A stretch of DNA of 64,000 nucleotides. It comes from Rosa chinensis. Lineage: Eukaryota; Streptophyta; Magnoliopsida; Rosales; Rosaceae. The position numbers were made by a program, and so were the translations under genes. Below, piece by piece: positions 22,338 through 33,925 of this stretch (the stretch's first letter is position 1; every line of letters begins with the position of its first letter). The notes below the pieces were generated by a model that was not told the DNA's origin, made no database searches, and was given only the letters and a program-made list of their open reading frames with translations. Where the stretch lies: the NCBI RefSeq assembly GCF_002994745.2, contig NC_037090.1, positions 31,168,501 through 31,232,500 of the forward strand. The letters run 5' to 3'.

Positions 22338-24902
22338 TGTAACGTCCCGAACATAAATTCACTTGTTTACTAGTCATTTGGACGGTAAATGACAATTACT
22401 TTCACTTTTTATTTTGTTTCGATACTTTTAGTGGCCCTAAAAGTTGACTTTTTGTTCGGGTCAAAATTTGAGAAAATGTTCTGCATGGAAGTTGTAGAGG
22501 ACGTTAAACCGAGCGCGTGCATATGTGGTACGTAAAAATCGGAGCTCGTATGCGAAAATTATAAGCGAAAATGTGAAAATTACTGTTCATGGTAAGTAGT
22601 ATATATTTGAATTTTTACTGTTGGCAGGTAACTTTCCTTTTTTTCTCTCTCTCCTCCTCCCCCGCGTTTTTCTTCCTCTCCTCGGTTCTCTCTGCAACTC
22701 CGGCCATCTCCCTCCTCCGGCCACCTGGTGGCATAAAGCCGACATCTTTGGACTCGCCTCCGCCCCCTCTTGGCACCTGTGGTGGTAGCTCACGGCGGTT
22801 TGGCCGGAAAACGAGGCATCGGCCCGTAAAAGTTTACTGTAGCAGTTTGGGATTTTCGTCGATTTCCGGCGATTCCGGCCATCTCCGGCCACCAAACCGG
22901 CGTCGAAGGAGCGGTTTTTCCCAAGGATCATGTTGCCCCTAGCCTTGAGCCACGATTTGCAGTGTGGAGGTCGAATCGAAGGTTTGAAATTCTGAGTTAC
23001 TATTCACAATTCGGGTTCAAACTTCTCTTTAATTGTTGAGGTACTTCCGCTCATTTTCTAACTTAGTCACAGTTGAAAGAATTAATGGGTGTGTTGAGAA
23101 GGTGCTACTGCCAAATTTTGGTGGCCATCGGAGATGGTGGCGGTGGCGGCGCCGCCGCCACTGTGGGCGGCGGTAGCGGCGGCTAGGGTAGCTTTTTAAT
23201 TTCAATTTCTGGCTAGTTAAATTCTATAATTATCATAGAGCATATATGTGAAGTTTGGTGAATTTTGGAGGAGTTTGGAATTGTTTGTGAATTTTCGAAG
23301 TTTGGAGTTTTGTGGTGGAATTATGGGAAATCCGGCCGTCGGATTTCCCTCGTTTTCATTATGGAATATGTAAATTGAGGAATTGGAATTGTGGAAGAGA
23401 TTTGGGTTGAATTTGAGAAGTATTGGAGATAGGGATTTTCGGATTTCGTTTAAGTTCGTAATTATTTTATCGGATTACCGTTTATGGAAATATAATTGTG
23501 TACAGGGCAATGTCGCGAGCTACGGCTAGATGAAGGAACTCGTTTGCGTGGTTGCCCAATAGTACTGCGAGTGGACGTTTGTTTTAAATAAGTGATGCAT
23601 GCATTTATTTATTAAAGCATGTTCTATTTAATTAACATGTTATTTTCCGAGCATATAAAGTTGATTGCGATTTATCTCATGGATTTTCTTTTAAATAATG
23701 ATTCTGATGAGTAATTATGATTTATACCGGTTGTGAGTTTCGGTTATTAAGTTGTTATGCTCGGATTCGAATTTATAATTGATGTTGATTTTCGACGAAT
23801 TATTTCCGAGGTGATTTCCGGAATTATGCTATTTATATTATATTCCTATTCGTGGATTTGAGATTTTTGGAAAGATTTTCGAAATGGGATTTCGATGGAA
23901 TTATTTTCTTGTTTATTTATTTGATCATTGGTTTTGGGATTGGGAATGCCTCATTGACAACCTATTTTTTTCTTTAGCGTGTGGGACACGCTGTTAATTT
24001 ATACGACTTTACGAGAATTTCCGGGTACGGTTGGGAATCGTACCCGTGTTTTCTTTATTCGTGGGACATGGGGAAGCCTTAAAGATTTATGGGATTTTAT
24101 TAGTTTTACCCACCATACCTGGGTCGTTATATATATTATATTGCTAGCTAGCCTATTAGTACTCCTCCCTGCTTACTATGTGTTTGTGGGCGAGTAAGAG
24201 CAGAGCATGGGATGCTCCAGAGTGTGGGACACTCCGACCCGAGCCTAAGAGGCTCCCTTCTTTCGTATGGTAAAACTTCTTCCCCATATTTTATCTTTAT
24301 TTGACTAGCGGGGCTAGTCCGATTTTCACTGTAGCCAGCGGGGCTGGTCTTATTTTCTTGAGAAATGAGATTTCGGTTTTACGATATAGTTTTCGAATGT
24401 GGTGACTAGCGAGGCTAGTCGATTTATCGTTTTGGAATTCTTGGATTTAAAGCTAAATGTATTTTTCTAATTGTTGCATGCATCGGTTATTAAAGAGAAT
24501 AAATGTGGGAAAGTATGAAATCCTTTTTCCTTTAAATTGTTTATTTTTGTCCACTCACGCTAACGTTTTTCGTCTACTTTCCCCTGGGCCTTTCGGTTTC
24601 TAATGCCCAGTTTGCAGGCGAATTAGTGGAGGTCGGGCGTACATGACATTTGAGGCATAGTTGTCACTACTTCCGCAGTGTAGGATCGCTTGATCCTTTA
24701 CTCTTCTTTTATATCCCTGTGTATAGTAGTATTGCTCTGCATAACCTTTGGGATTAGTATATTTGAGTTTTGTGTGTTTTACAGGTTTTCGGGTAGTCCA
24801 TTTTAGAGGTGACTCTGCCGAATTTTTGGTAGAGTTATCCCTAAGGTGGGCCCCACAGGGCCACCTCGGGTTTCAGGGTGAAATTTGGGGCGGGTCCTGT
24901 CA
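22338..24902. mobile_element. Solo LTR, 2565 bp, TSD GTAGT
   Basis: Starts tgtaacgtcccgaac and ends gggcgggtcctgtca (TG...CA), with a perfect 5-bp target-site duplication gtagt at 22333-22337 and 24903-24907. Copy 3 (58490-58510) has the empty site with a single gtagt. No internal region is present, so recombination between two LTRs has removed it. The start resembles long LTRs of plant Ty3/gypsy elements, but lineage is inferred. It carries a GGC-rich patch near 23140-23190 and an array of hairpins at 23976-24420, reported separately. Confidence 0.9.
23976..24420. repeat. Array of eight short hairpins in the solo LTR
   Basis: Near-perfect stems around three-base loops. 23976-23992 has stem AGCGTGT, loop GGG. 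24022-24046 has an 11-bp stem with one G-T pair, loop GGG. 24203-24217 is GAGCAT/GGG. 24220-24234 is GAGTGT/GGG. 24241-24255 is GAGCCT/AAG. 24303-24319 is GACTAGC/GGG. 24333-24349 is CCAGC core/GGG. 24404-24420 is GACTAGC/GAG. Stem sequences differ while pairing and loop are kept. Confidence 0.8.
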
Positions 24903-24906
24903 GTAG

Positions 24907-25092
24907 TGGTAATAGGGTTTTAATTAGAGAGAATCTCGGAGAATATCTTAGAGATATCCATTCATTGTATGATTACCTTTCCTTGTACAATTCAGATTCT
25001 ATGCATTGTAATCCTATATATAAAGAGGCCCCTATTATCAATGAGAACACACAACAATTCTCTCTCAAATATCGTTTCTCTAAAACATTATC
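24907..25092 (+). mobile_element. Small copia-type solo LTR (older copy)
   Basis: About 186 bp starting tggtaatagg, with a TATA region ctatatataaagaggcccc. It is similar along its length to the copia LTR at 59521-59696. It is followed by a T-run. The large solo LTR landed on its first base. A matching copy lies at 58504-58690 in copy 3. No clear target-site duplication was found. Confidence 0.7.
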
Positions 25093-25707
25093 CTTTTTTT
25101 TTTGGGTTGAAAATTAGTTTTAATTATCCTTGAACCTTAATGGAATGAAGCGTAAACTATTAATACACTAGCTAAATCTAATTGATACAAATCTTTTCAA
25201 GGTCCTCTTACCTTATTGATCGATGTATGCCCATAATGGCATTGTACCCATGCCATATGCGCATATTTATGGTTCTTTGCTGGTATGCTAAATCGAAGTA
25301 ACATGTATTATTATTATTTTTTTAAAAGAAGTAGCAAATATTTTTTTTCCTATATTTATTGTTCATCTCAAATCCCAAAATTATTCAACATAATTTAAGG
25401 GTCTTTCAATTTCTGCATTTAGTGCAAAAAAATATATTAAACTTTAATTTTCTTATACTTATATGTTTTGAAGAAAATGTTATTTATTTTTATTTTTGGT
25501 AAAAGATTGTGTTATTCCTAGAGGATGACTAAAAATGAGTTTAATTTTTTAGTTAATACCAATTTGACCTTCCTAAGTGAGATTTTTGGCTACGGCACCA
25601 CTGAAGGTATAACACACGAAATTCTTTGAAGATGATGTTCAAAACTTGATGTGGACGGCACGTAGAACTAATTTTTGTTTCATTTGATTATAGAAAATTG
25701 AATTGAT
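25093..25707. other. Spacer
   Basis: AT-rich. No gene or repeat was recognised. Copy 2 and copy 3 sequences part company at about 25130 (against 58731), so this is one edge of the older duplication. Confidence 0.5.
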
Positions 25708-25716
25708 AATAGAATA

Positions 25717-26728
25717 GGGTGGTTCTAGTTGGACCTCTAAATTTGCTATTTGGACTTCTCATACTTAGTACACCTCTAATTTACTTTTTAGAATACTTGA
25801 AAAGTTAAGTAGACCTGCTTATTTTTACCAAAACACCCTTGAACATGAGATACAACAATCTGTCACTCTACTTTTTATCTCTACCTTCAACCATGAGAAG
25901 AAGAATGAATCAAAATCACATAATATTGCTATCTTATGATTATGTCTCTCCTCCACCAAAATTAATCAGAGGTTCTCGATCTTTATATGTTGCTGGAATC
26001 CTTTTGAATTTGCTAAAAGAAGGATTTCAAGGGTTTTGGGTTGGAAGATCAAGTAATTACTATATCATAATATTCAATGAATTGAAAGCGACACTACTAA
26101 CAATCTATAGCCCTAAGTCCAAACACTTGGGACTATGCTTGTTAGGTTTTCTTTCGAGCACTAATGAGTATAGTTTTACTCGGTCTATTACTACGTCCTA
26201 GGTTATCGTAGTAATAGGCTTGCTTTCGTAAGTGAGCAGTGCTAGATGTATAATGAATGGTCTAGTCCCTCTGTACCATGTGGTACCCCCACAACCTCTT
26301 GTCTATCTGTCAATGGTAGCGCAGGGATATGTAATGGTCATTCTGGCCTGAGATTTATGATAACAATCATTTAACGATTGATTCAAAAAAAAAAAAAATA
26401 TTCAATGAATTTAGTTTAAGGAAATTCCAAATCAGATTGTTTTGAATTTATTTTTGTATTAAATTATGTGCTATGTATAGAAATTATTATTTTTACTTAA
26501 TTATTTTAGGTAAATTGCAAAACTACATGGCAATATAAGGAAATTCCAGAATAAATAAATAAAATTATATTTACTTATTTAGGGATGTAAGAATAGTATT
26601 TTTTTTGTCCCTCCATTTTTCTCTGTTTGTCATTATTTGTCTTTTTATATCAGTTAATAAAGTCTATTAATAATTGAAAAAAGTTAGAGGTCCAAATATC
26701 AAATTTGGAGGTCTAACTAGAACCACCC
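25717..26728. mobile_element. Mutator-like non-autonomous element, 1.0 kb
   Basis: Terminal inverted repeats: GGGTGGTTCTAGTTGGACCT at the left and its reverse complement (with two mismatches) at the right. They are flanked by a perfect 9-bp target-site duplication aatagaata at 25708-25716 and 26729-26737. Nine-base duplications and long inverted repeats are typical of Mutator-like elements. No transposase is present. A LINE tail is nested at 26084-26397. A related element lies inverted at 58741-59463. Confidence 0.85.
26084..26397 (+). mobile_element. 5'-truncated LINE tail nested in the Mutator-like element
   Basis: About 314 bp ending gattgattc plus poly(A), the same tail motif as the LINE at 1980-6223. 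It is flanked by a 14-bp duplication atattcaatgaatt at 26070-26083 and 26398-26411. The related element at 59450 lacks this insertion. Confidence 0.85.
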
Positions 26729-26819
26729 AATAGAATATACAAGACTAGGAAAAGATGTTTCACTTTAATAATGATTTTCTACTTTGATTTATCACTTAAA
26801 CGTTAATCGTAAACGTAAG

Positions 26820-27395
26820 TAGGGTTGTCAATGGGTCGTGTCGGCTGGGTTCATGTCGGGTCAAGGTGTATGTCGTGTCACAAGAGACAAACCCGAACCC
26901 AACCCATTTATTAATCGTGTCGAAAATTTAAACTCAAACTCAACCTATTTATTAAACGGATTACCCATTTCCAACCCGCTTAACCCCTTTAATAAATAGG
27001 TCGTGTCGTGTTGGACAAAATGACCCATTTAAGGGTTAACACTGCGACCCATTGAACTAAAAACATGCATAAATTGATTAAATTCACTAAAAATTTCATA
27101 AGATGAAGAATATAAATAATTAAATCCAATAATGATGAAGCAAAATATTTCAAATTGTCCAATCCTAGGATCAAATACTCCCAACGTCCAAAATTTCAAG
27201 AAGACGTATAGCATAATTGGGTTATATGGGTCCACTTCGTGTTGGCGGGTTGACCCGTGGCCGACCCGTTTATTAAATGGGTCATGACGGGTTGACCCGC
27301 TGCCGACCCGCTTTTTAATTGTGCGGGATCAACCCGCTTTATTTCGTGCGGGTTTCGAGTTGTGTTATCGGGTCGTGTCGAAATTGACAGCCCTA
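26820..27395. mobile_element. hAT-like MITE, 576 bp
   Basis: Ends TAGGGTTGTCAAT and ATTGACAGCCCTA are inverted repeats with one mismatch, flanked by a perfect 8-bp duplication aacgtaag at 26812-26819 and 27396-27403. The inside is full of short palindromic gggttgacccg / gacccg motifs. An 8-bp duplication with TAGGG ends fits the hAT superfamily. No coding capacity. Confidence 0.85.
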
Positions 27396-27590
27396 AACGT
27401 AAGTACGTTTTCTAATCTCTCTCTTCCCCATTGCACTGCTCAATCCATTAATTTACAAAAATTTGAATCTGAATATTACGATTTATGAGTTAATTGAAAT
27501 TACAAGCTGTTAATATGTTCATGAATAGTAGCTCATAATAGTAATGGAAACTCATTAAAACTCATAGTAATTCACGTAGAGGAGTTATAC

Positions 27591-27800
27591 GGATTCAAAT
27601 TTGCTCACCATTTTTATTTTGTGGTGATATTACCACCCAATTAAAACTTTCCACGTCACGTAAAATTAATTTAATACTTAAGATTTATTTGTTTAATAAA
27701 ACATCATGATTAACTATAATTATGTTTTATAATAAATGAAGGTTTTATATTGAGTGGTGGTATCACCACCAAAGTATTGGTGGTGAGCAAATTTGAATCC
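27591..27800. mobile_element. MITE upstream of the lipase promoter, 210 bp
   Basis: Terminal inverted repeat ggattcaaatttgctcacc at both ends. The flanking repeat is imperfect, ggagttatac against ggagttaatac, about 10 bp. An internal ccacgtcacg (ACGT/TGACG-like bZIP-type motif) lies at 27651-27660. It sits about 200 bp upstream of the lipase TATA box. Confidence 0.75.
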
Positions 27801-28002
27801 GGAGTTAATACACAATACATGAATGGCTTTTGCGGGTACTTGATCTCTACTTCATTTGGGCAAAACATTTCAAAGTTTGACCTGTATATTCTCAAGTCAA
27901 AGTTTCTATTTATATCATATTCATATTCATATTCATTACCGAAGTGACGGTTTTTGTAAATTAATATTCTGATGGATCTCTATATGCATGGCCTTCGTTT
28001 GC

Positions 28003-28010
28003 TATAAATA
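28003..28010 (+). promoter_or_regulatory. TATA box of lipase copy 3
   Basis: TATAAATA lies 61 nt upstream of the ATG at 28071, a normal plant core-promoter spacing. Confidence 0.75.
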
Positions 28011-28070
28011 GCACAGACTGTGCATACCTGTTGCACCAAATCAGATAGAACCAATTGATCTAGCTCGAAA

Positions 28071-30162
28071 ATGGCCAAGTACCCTTCAAACCCTCTGCTT
28101 CTTGTGGCTCTAATTTGTGCTTTTGCAGCTGCAGGAATCAACAGTCTTGATCAAAATGGTATTTGCAAATCATTGGTGGAGACACAAGGCTATACTTGCC
28201 AAGACCATCAAGTAATTCATGAACTGTCGCAAAATGATCCTTAATTAATTCCACTTTTATCAGTTTCCTTCACTCTACTTCTTTTTCTCTCCACGTATAT
28301 GAGTTGTATATGAGTTGCACGTAAGAGAGAGTATTAGTTTGATATACATTGTTAACTCATTTAGTTACAAGTTAAGTTTTATCATGAAAATTATGATGGA
28401 ATATTTCAGGTAACGACAGAAGATGGTTACATCCTCGGATTGCAGAGGATTCCATCTGGACGTTCCAGTAACAATTCGACCGCTCAGAAGCTGCCTGTTT
28501 TATTACAACATGGACTTACGATGGTTCGTACCTTATTATATGTTTGAACTACATATTTGAGAGCTTGCAGTACAACATGTTGCATGTAAATGTCACACAT
28601 TGACCGATTGAGAAACATTGTGTGCGGTAATAGGATGCTGCAGCATGGCTAATCAATCCTCCAGATCAAGCTTTGGCGTTTATCTTAGCCGACAAGGGGT
28701 TTGATGTATGGCTTGCTAATGCTCGAGGAACGCAGGCTAGCCGTGGACACCAATCACTTAGTACTAATGATCCGGTAAATACTTTGCTTTTACAAATGGC
28801 AATGATCAGCATTCTAATCATTCACTAATGATATTGACATTATCACCTATGGATCCTGTAGACTTATTGGGAATGGACATGGGATCAATTGGCTGCTTAT
28901 GATCTTCCTGCTTTCTTTAATTATGTGAACAATCAAACAGGACAGAAAGTACACTATGTTGGCCATTCACTGGTAAGTATTCAGTTTTTTAATTTAAAAA
29001 AAAAAAAATTATGTAAAAGGGATGACTGAGGTTTGATGTATTTGAATTATAGGGAACATTGTCAGTATTAGCTGCCTTGTCACAACAAAAGCTGAGTAAC
29101 ACACTAAGATCAGCTGCTTTACTTAGCCCGGTTGCTTATCTGGGTCAGATCACCACAATGTTGGGAAAAATTTCTGCTCAATCACATTCTGCTGATGTAA
29201 CACTACTCTATATATTGACTCAACTTACAAATTTTGTAATTAGTCGAATATGTATTCTGAAATTTATTGATGAATTTACTAGAATCTGATCTGTTTCCTT
29301 CAACAGGGACTCTACGCCTCTGGTATCCGCGAATATCCTCCTCAAGGGTGAGAATGATAACAATGTTAACCAATTTTGCTTCCGTAGAAGGTCATTAGTT
29401 TGCATGAAATATATTACCTAATTCAGTTTGGTACATTTTCATAATCTTTTCTCCAAATCCCAACAGGGTAGCTGGACAGAACTTGGAGACATTTCTCTGC
29501 TCACAACCGGGTGTGGACTGCTCCAATTTTATGGCGGCTGTAACCGGTAATCCTAATGTTAAGCCTTTTCTCATAAGTCATAACCAAAGTAACTGCTGTA
29601 CCTTTCATTTTTTGTTGATTGACCTGCATTTTTCTTTTTTGTGTTCCATTCTATAGGTCCTAATTGCTGCATAACTCCAACAAGTTCAAATCTTATCTTT
29701 CAGCATATACCACAGTCCACTTCCACAAAAAATATGGTGCATTTGTCTGAAAGTAAGTCTTTCATGTCCTAGGTTCTGAGCTACGTACTACTAATTGCTA
29801 CAAAATTTCAATTTTTGATTTGTGTTTATGGATTTTGGACAGTGATCAGGAGAGGAACAATAACAATGTTTGATTACAATTTTCCGGCCATTAACATGCA
29901 ACACTACAATCAGCTTACTCCTCCGGTGTACAACATGGCAAGCATTCTGAAAGACGTTCCTCTTTTCTTGGGCTATGGAGGGAGAGATGCACTTTCGGAC
30001 GTCAATGATGTGAAGGCTTTGCTTAATGACCTTAGTGATCATGACAAGGACAAGCTTGTGGAACAATACGTGGAGGAGTATGCTCATATGGATTTCATTA
30101 TGGGTGGGAATGCCAATCAAAAAGTCTACGATCCTCTGCTCACTTTCTTCGGGCAGCATTGA
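28071..30162 (+). CDS. Secreted acid lipase, triacylglycerol lipase 2-like (complete)
   Basis: Nine exons: 28071-28211, 28410-28523, 28634-28774, 28862-28972, 29053-29196, 29307-29347, 29467-29546, 29657-29752 and 29843-30162. All have GT/AG introns and consistent phase, giving 395 aa. Residues 1-25 are a hydrophobic signal peptide. Residues 32-60 fit the N-terminal lipase-associated region (CKSLVETQGYTCQDHQVTTE). HG at about residues 81-82 fits the oxyanion loop. GHSLG (Ser168, at an exon border) is the nucleophile elbow, GGRD (Asp338) and YAHMDF (His371) complete the triad, all by family analogy. Length is normal for the family. It probably hydrolyses acyl esters in the secretory pathway or apoplast. 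Substrate cannot be told from sequence. It has its own TATA box. Confidence 0.9.
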
Positions 30163-30632
30163 GCGTCTTGACTCCTTAATTTGTAGTCTCTAGATCTTCC
30201 TTCTGTCTTGCATTTATCAATTTTAGAGACTTTTTTTTTTCCTTTAGTAGTAGTAATAGCTAGATATGCATATTTTCATAATAGCTTTCTCATTGTGTAT
30301 TACTTTGATTTCTTGGGAATAAAACTAGCTAGGCCTTGTCACAATGCTGGATTGTTTCATCACTAATAGTAAGTGATATATAGCTACAAAACAAAGGACA
30401 AAAATGTGAAAGAACAGTAAATTTTCAAATGCTACCAGGTAGCCTCAGAATGTTAAATATGAAGAACAAAGAAGAATTAACAAAATAGATCGAAATCATG
30501 TTTTTATTGATGAGCACCATGATCGATGAAAATATAAGAATTAACATTAATTCTAACATGATATGAAATCAAATAGAACAAATAGGCCGGCTACCTTAAT
30601 GAAGAGACCAATAGGCTCTACTTTCTATGTTC
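30163..30632. other. Lipase 3' flank, copy 3
   Basis: Same spacer as 198-666 with scattered substitutions, showing copy 3 is the diverged copy. Confidence 0.6.
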
Positions 30633-30911
30633 TCAAACATAGATGTTTGGTCTAAGAGCAAAATGATTCTGGGCTGCAGTAAGAGCTGCTATAAATGGAT
30701 CATCAGCATAATCGTTTCCCTTATGATGACTCTTTAAGCTTTTCGATGGAAAGAAAAGATCCTCACAGCAAATAGCAGAAGTCGATGAAGCTGCATTAAC
30801 TCAATGATCAATAAGGTTCCTCCTAACTGAGGATCTGAACATTCTTTTCATCTTGCTGAACAAGTTGATGAGCTTCTCCATCCTCATAGGCTTATTTGCG
30901 TTGTTGCTCAT
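30633..30911 (-). pseudogene. Small unknown ORF, copy 3, interrupted
   Basis: Same ORF as 667-945, but a CGA to TGA change (stop at 30801-30803, minus) truncates it after about 37 residues. The TATA-like box remains. Confidence 0.5.
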
Positions 30912-30948
30912 AATGTATTTTAAGACCAACTGCTTGTTTCTATTTATA

Positions 30949-31831
30949 CAGAGGGGATCGAGATGGAAGAATATGTTAAACAGCTCTCCAACAGAATGCT
31001 GGCATCACATGTATTTTGTGTAAGCTTATCAAGATAGAGCTAGCTTGTATCTATGAAACTAGCTTAAACATTTCCTTTTTTCTGTTATTCATAAATGAAT
31101 ATTGAGAAGCTCCACTGGCCTTGTCCTTTTCTTGATTTAGAACCGATTGTAGCTATAGCTTTGAGAATGTTACGTCTAGTCTGTTGAGAGACTAGAGATT
31201 TTTGGTTTCTTAGATCACCTCAAACAAACAAATATACATAAATACTTTTTTCGTCGAGAAGACTTCAAACTACAAAAATTGATAGTTTGTAAAGTCCCAC
31301 TTTTATTCTCAAAGTAGAGAATTAAAACATTTATTTTGGTTTGGTAGGACTCTGCTCCACCTTTCATCATTTCACACTGTAATAGAGACCAATCGGGTCT
31401 TCCGAACTTCCGTTTTTGTTAGTTCCATATTTGCTTTTTTTGGTTTATTTGGGAAGTTTTGGTTTTGATCCCCCTCTATACTCTTGTTTTCTTTTTCTTA
31501 ATATAAGAGAATAGGAAGGATATGTTCCTTGCCTGTCCAAGCCTTTACCAAAAAAAGAATTGTAACATTTGGCTTGCGTGAGAGTACATGAATTTCTCCA
31601 CCGTTACATTCTTCTCATGAATTCATTAGGTTCTTGACATGCTTCTCATGAATTTCTTTACCGCAGAACACATCTATTTTAGAATGCCAAGATCCCCAGC
31701 CAACTGTCAGGAAAGAAAAGAATTCAATTCGTTTGAAAAACAGTTAAGAAAATGAAATAAAAAGAGTGAAACACCCTCTCCATACAACGTAACCGTTGAG
31801 AGTTGTTGTGTTTTTAATTTTCTTTATATAT
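30949..31831. other. Non-coding spacer, copy 3
   Basis: Diverged duplicate of 983-1865, no gene seen. The adjoining 31832-31928 minus holds the distal RNase H relic. Confidence 0.5.
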
Positions 31832-32128
31832 TTATTTTTTTAAGACTATATATTGTGACATAAATCTTTTAGGAATACATCCGAAATAATAACATGAGCC
31901 TCCCCTATATCCAGAGTACAACACCATTAGCTTCTCAATAACAGTATATCCTATACTTATATAGTCAATTTTTTGACCTAGCCGCTCTTGTGCTAGGGTT
32001 ACTTTCTTGAGCAAGAAAGCAACATCTATCATCTATGGATTTGGATGTGCTTAGCTAGAATTGCAGAGGAATCTGCAACGATGCCACAACCAGGGCTTTG
32101 AAGGATCTATGTTCTCAAAATCGTCCAC

Positions 32129-32628
32129 TGTTAACGTTAGAGATTGAGTGGGATCTCTAGTTAGCTTTAGAGAGAGAGAGAGAGAGAGGGAGATTGACAC
32201 AAGATGTATAGTGGTTCGCTTCCCGCCTTAGCGGGAAACTACGTCCACTTGAATGTTTAACTAGTGTGTCGAGCCTTGCGGCCCAAGTGCATTACAAAGT
32301 GTGTAATGGAGTTGGATCCATGTTTAAGTGGGAGGAGGCATTCCTTTTATAGGTGAAGGAAGCCATCTCCTTTACATTTTCTTAGATGTGGGACAAGCAA
32401 ACAACTATTCTAGTATAGAAATGCATATTGTGGAGGCAACCTGGCAAGGCCGGAAAGGTGGCTTCCCGGCGGCGGATTTGCGACTTCCGGATACCGTAGC
32501 GTAGCTTGAATATAGGGCTACAAGATGCAAGTAGCGGTTGGGCCTCAGCATGGCTTGTGGGTGTCCCAAAGAGGGTGTTAATTATGCTTGGTGAGATAGC
32601 AAACTAGTCATGCTAGTAGGTATCTACA
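32129..32628 (-). repeat. 3' LTR of the non-autonomous element
   Basis: 500 bp, tgttaacg...tctaca in plus orientation. It contains a (ga)n run and the minus-strand TATA box at 32343-32352. Confidence 0.9.
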
Positions 32629-33169
32629 AGTCCCCGAAATCCCCAAGTAAGAGGAGCTTCTTGGTTGGGGAGTTATACACATGATGTCACCAAGCATAAG
32701 TAACCGGGCGGTACGGAGCCCCTACAAGTCCCCGAACTCCGTAAGCAAGAAGGGACTCATTAACCTGCACAACAAAGGCAAAAACAGGCATACGTAGAAT
32801 GCTCGTTGCATTGGGCAACAAATGTGAGTTGCATTGATATGCGTTGGCATATATGAGCGTAATAGTGCGCATATGGTCGTGTGAGCAAATGAATTGCATA
32901 TGATAAATGCGTGACGCGCGCAAGGAGACGAACGAGGTCGAGTTTGACGGGGTTATGCTCGCGAGATGCAAGTTGTATGAGCGCCGCGGAGGTATGCATT
33001 TGTAACTCATGAATGATGATCGCGTGTACGGTTTGTGTTTGTTTGGTTGTCTCTCGTATTAATGGAACGCAAAAAGAATTTGATTTGCCGCGGTCGGTAA
33101 ACGACAAATGGTAGAAAAATTCAATGTTCCATTAACGTGTGGTGTGTCGAGTAGACATGAGCGTAAAGC

Positions 33170-33925
33170 TCGATGATTGCCGGGAAGGCATGAGCGGAAA
33201 GCTCGTGAGCGGGAAACTCGGGGTTGCCGGGAAGGCATGAGCGGGGAGCTCGTGGGTTGCCGGGAAGGCATGAGTGGAAGCTCGGGGTGCCGGGAAGGCA
33301 TGAGCGGGAAGCTCGTGGGTTGCCGGGAAGGCATGAGCGGGAAGCTCGTGGGTTGCCGGGAAGGCATGAGCGGAAGCTCGGGGTGCGGGGAAGGCATGAG
33401 CGGGAAGCTCGTGGGTTGCCGGGAAGGCATGAGCGGATGCTCGAGGTGCCGGGGAGGCATGAGCGGAAGCTCGGGGTGCCTGGGAGGCATGAGCGGGAAG
33501 CTCGTGGGTTGCCGGGAAGGCATGAGCGGGAAGCTCGTGGGTTGCCGGGAAGGCATGAGCGGGAAGCTCAAGGGTTGCCGGGAAGGCATGAGCGGAAGCT
33601 CGTGGGTTGCCAGGAAGGCATGAGCGGAAGCTCGTGGGTTGCCGGGAAGGCATGAGCGGAAGCTCGTGGGTTGCCGGGAAGGCATGAGCGGAAGCTCAAG
33701 GGTGCCGCGAAGGCATGAGCGGAAGCTCGGGGTGCCGGGAAGGCATGAGCGGGAAGCTCGTGGGTTGCCGGGAAGGCATGAGCGGAAGCTCAAGGGTGCC
33801 GCGAAGGCTTGAGCGGTAAGCTCGTGAGCGGAAGCTCGTGGTGCCGGGAAGGCGTGAGCGGAAAGCTCGGGGTGCCGGGAAGGCGTGGGCGGTGAGCTCG
33901 GGGTGATGCCCTGAGGCATGAGCGT
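33170..33925. repeat. Minisatellite of 31-34-bp units (about 22 copies)
   Basis: Units built on gccgggaaggcatgagcgg followed by aagctcgtgggtt, with 1-3-base length variants. Each unit can fold on itself (ctcgtg with catgag, tgcc with ggca). Long open frames on both strands here are by-products of the repeat and are not annotated as genes. Confidence 0.9.

Noticed and set aside
22587..22942. Overlapping frames on both strands in the solo LTR
   Set aside because: CT- and GGC-rich LTR sequence. Mirror-image frames show composition bias, not coding.
25839..26201. 120-codon plus-strand frame
   Set aside because: It crosses the boundary between a Mutator-like element and a nested LINE tail, so it is not one gene.
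33059..33919. 286-codon minus-strand frame and two ~145-codon plus-strand frames
   Set aside because: They are by-products of the 31-34-bp minisatellite, open in several phases on both strands with no domain.
33170..33925. Repeat array resembling a CRISPR
   Set aside because: Units are contiguous variants with no unique spacers, inside a plant LTR element.
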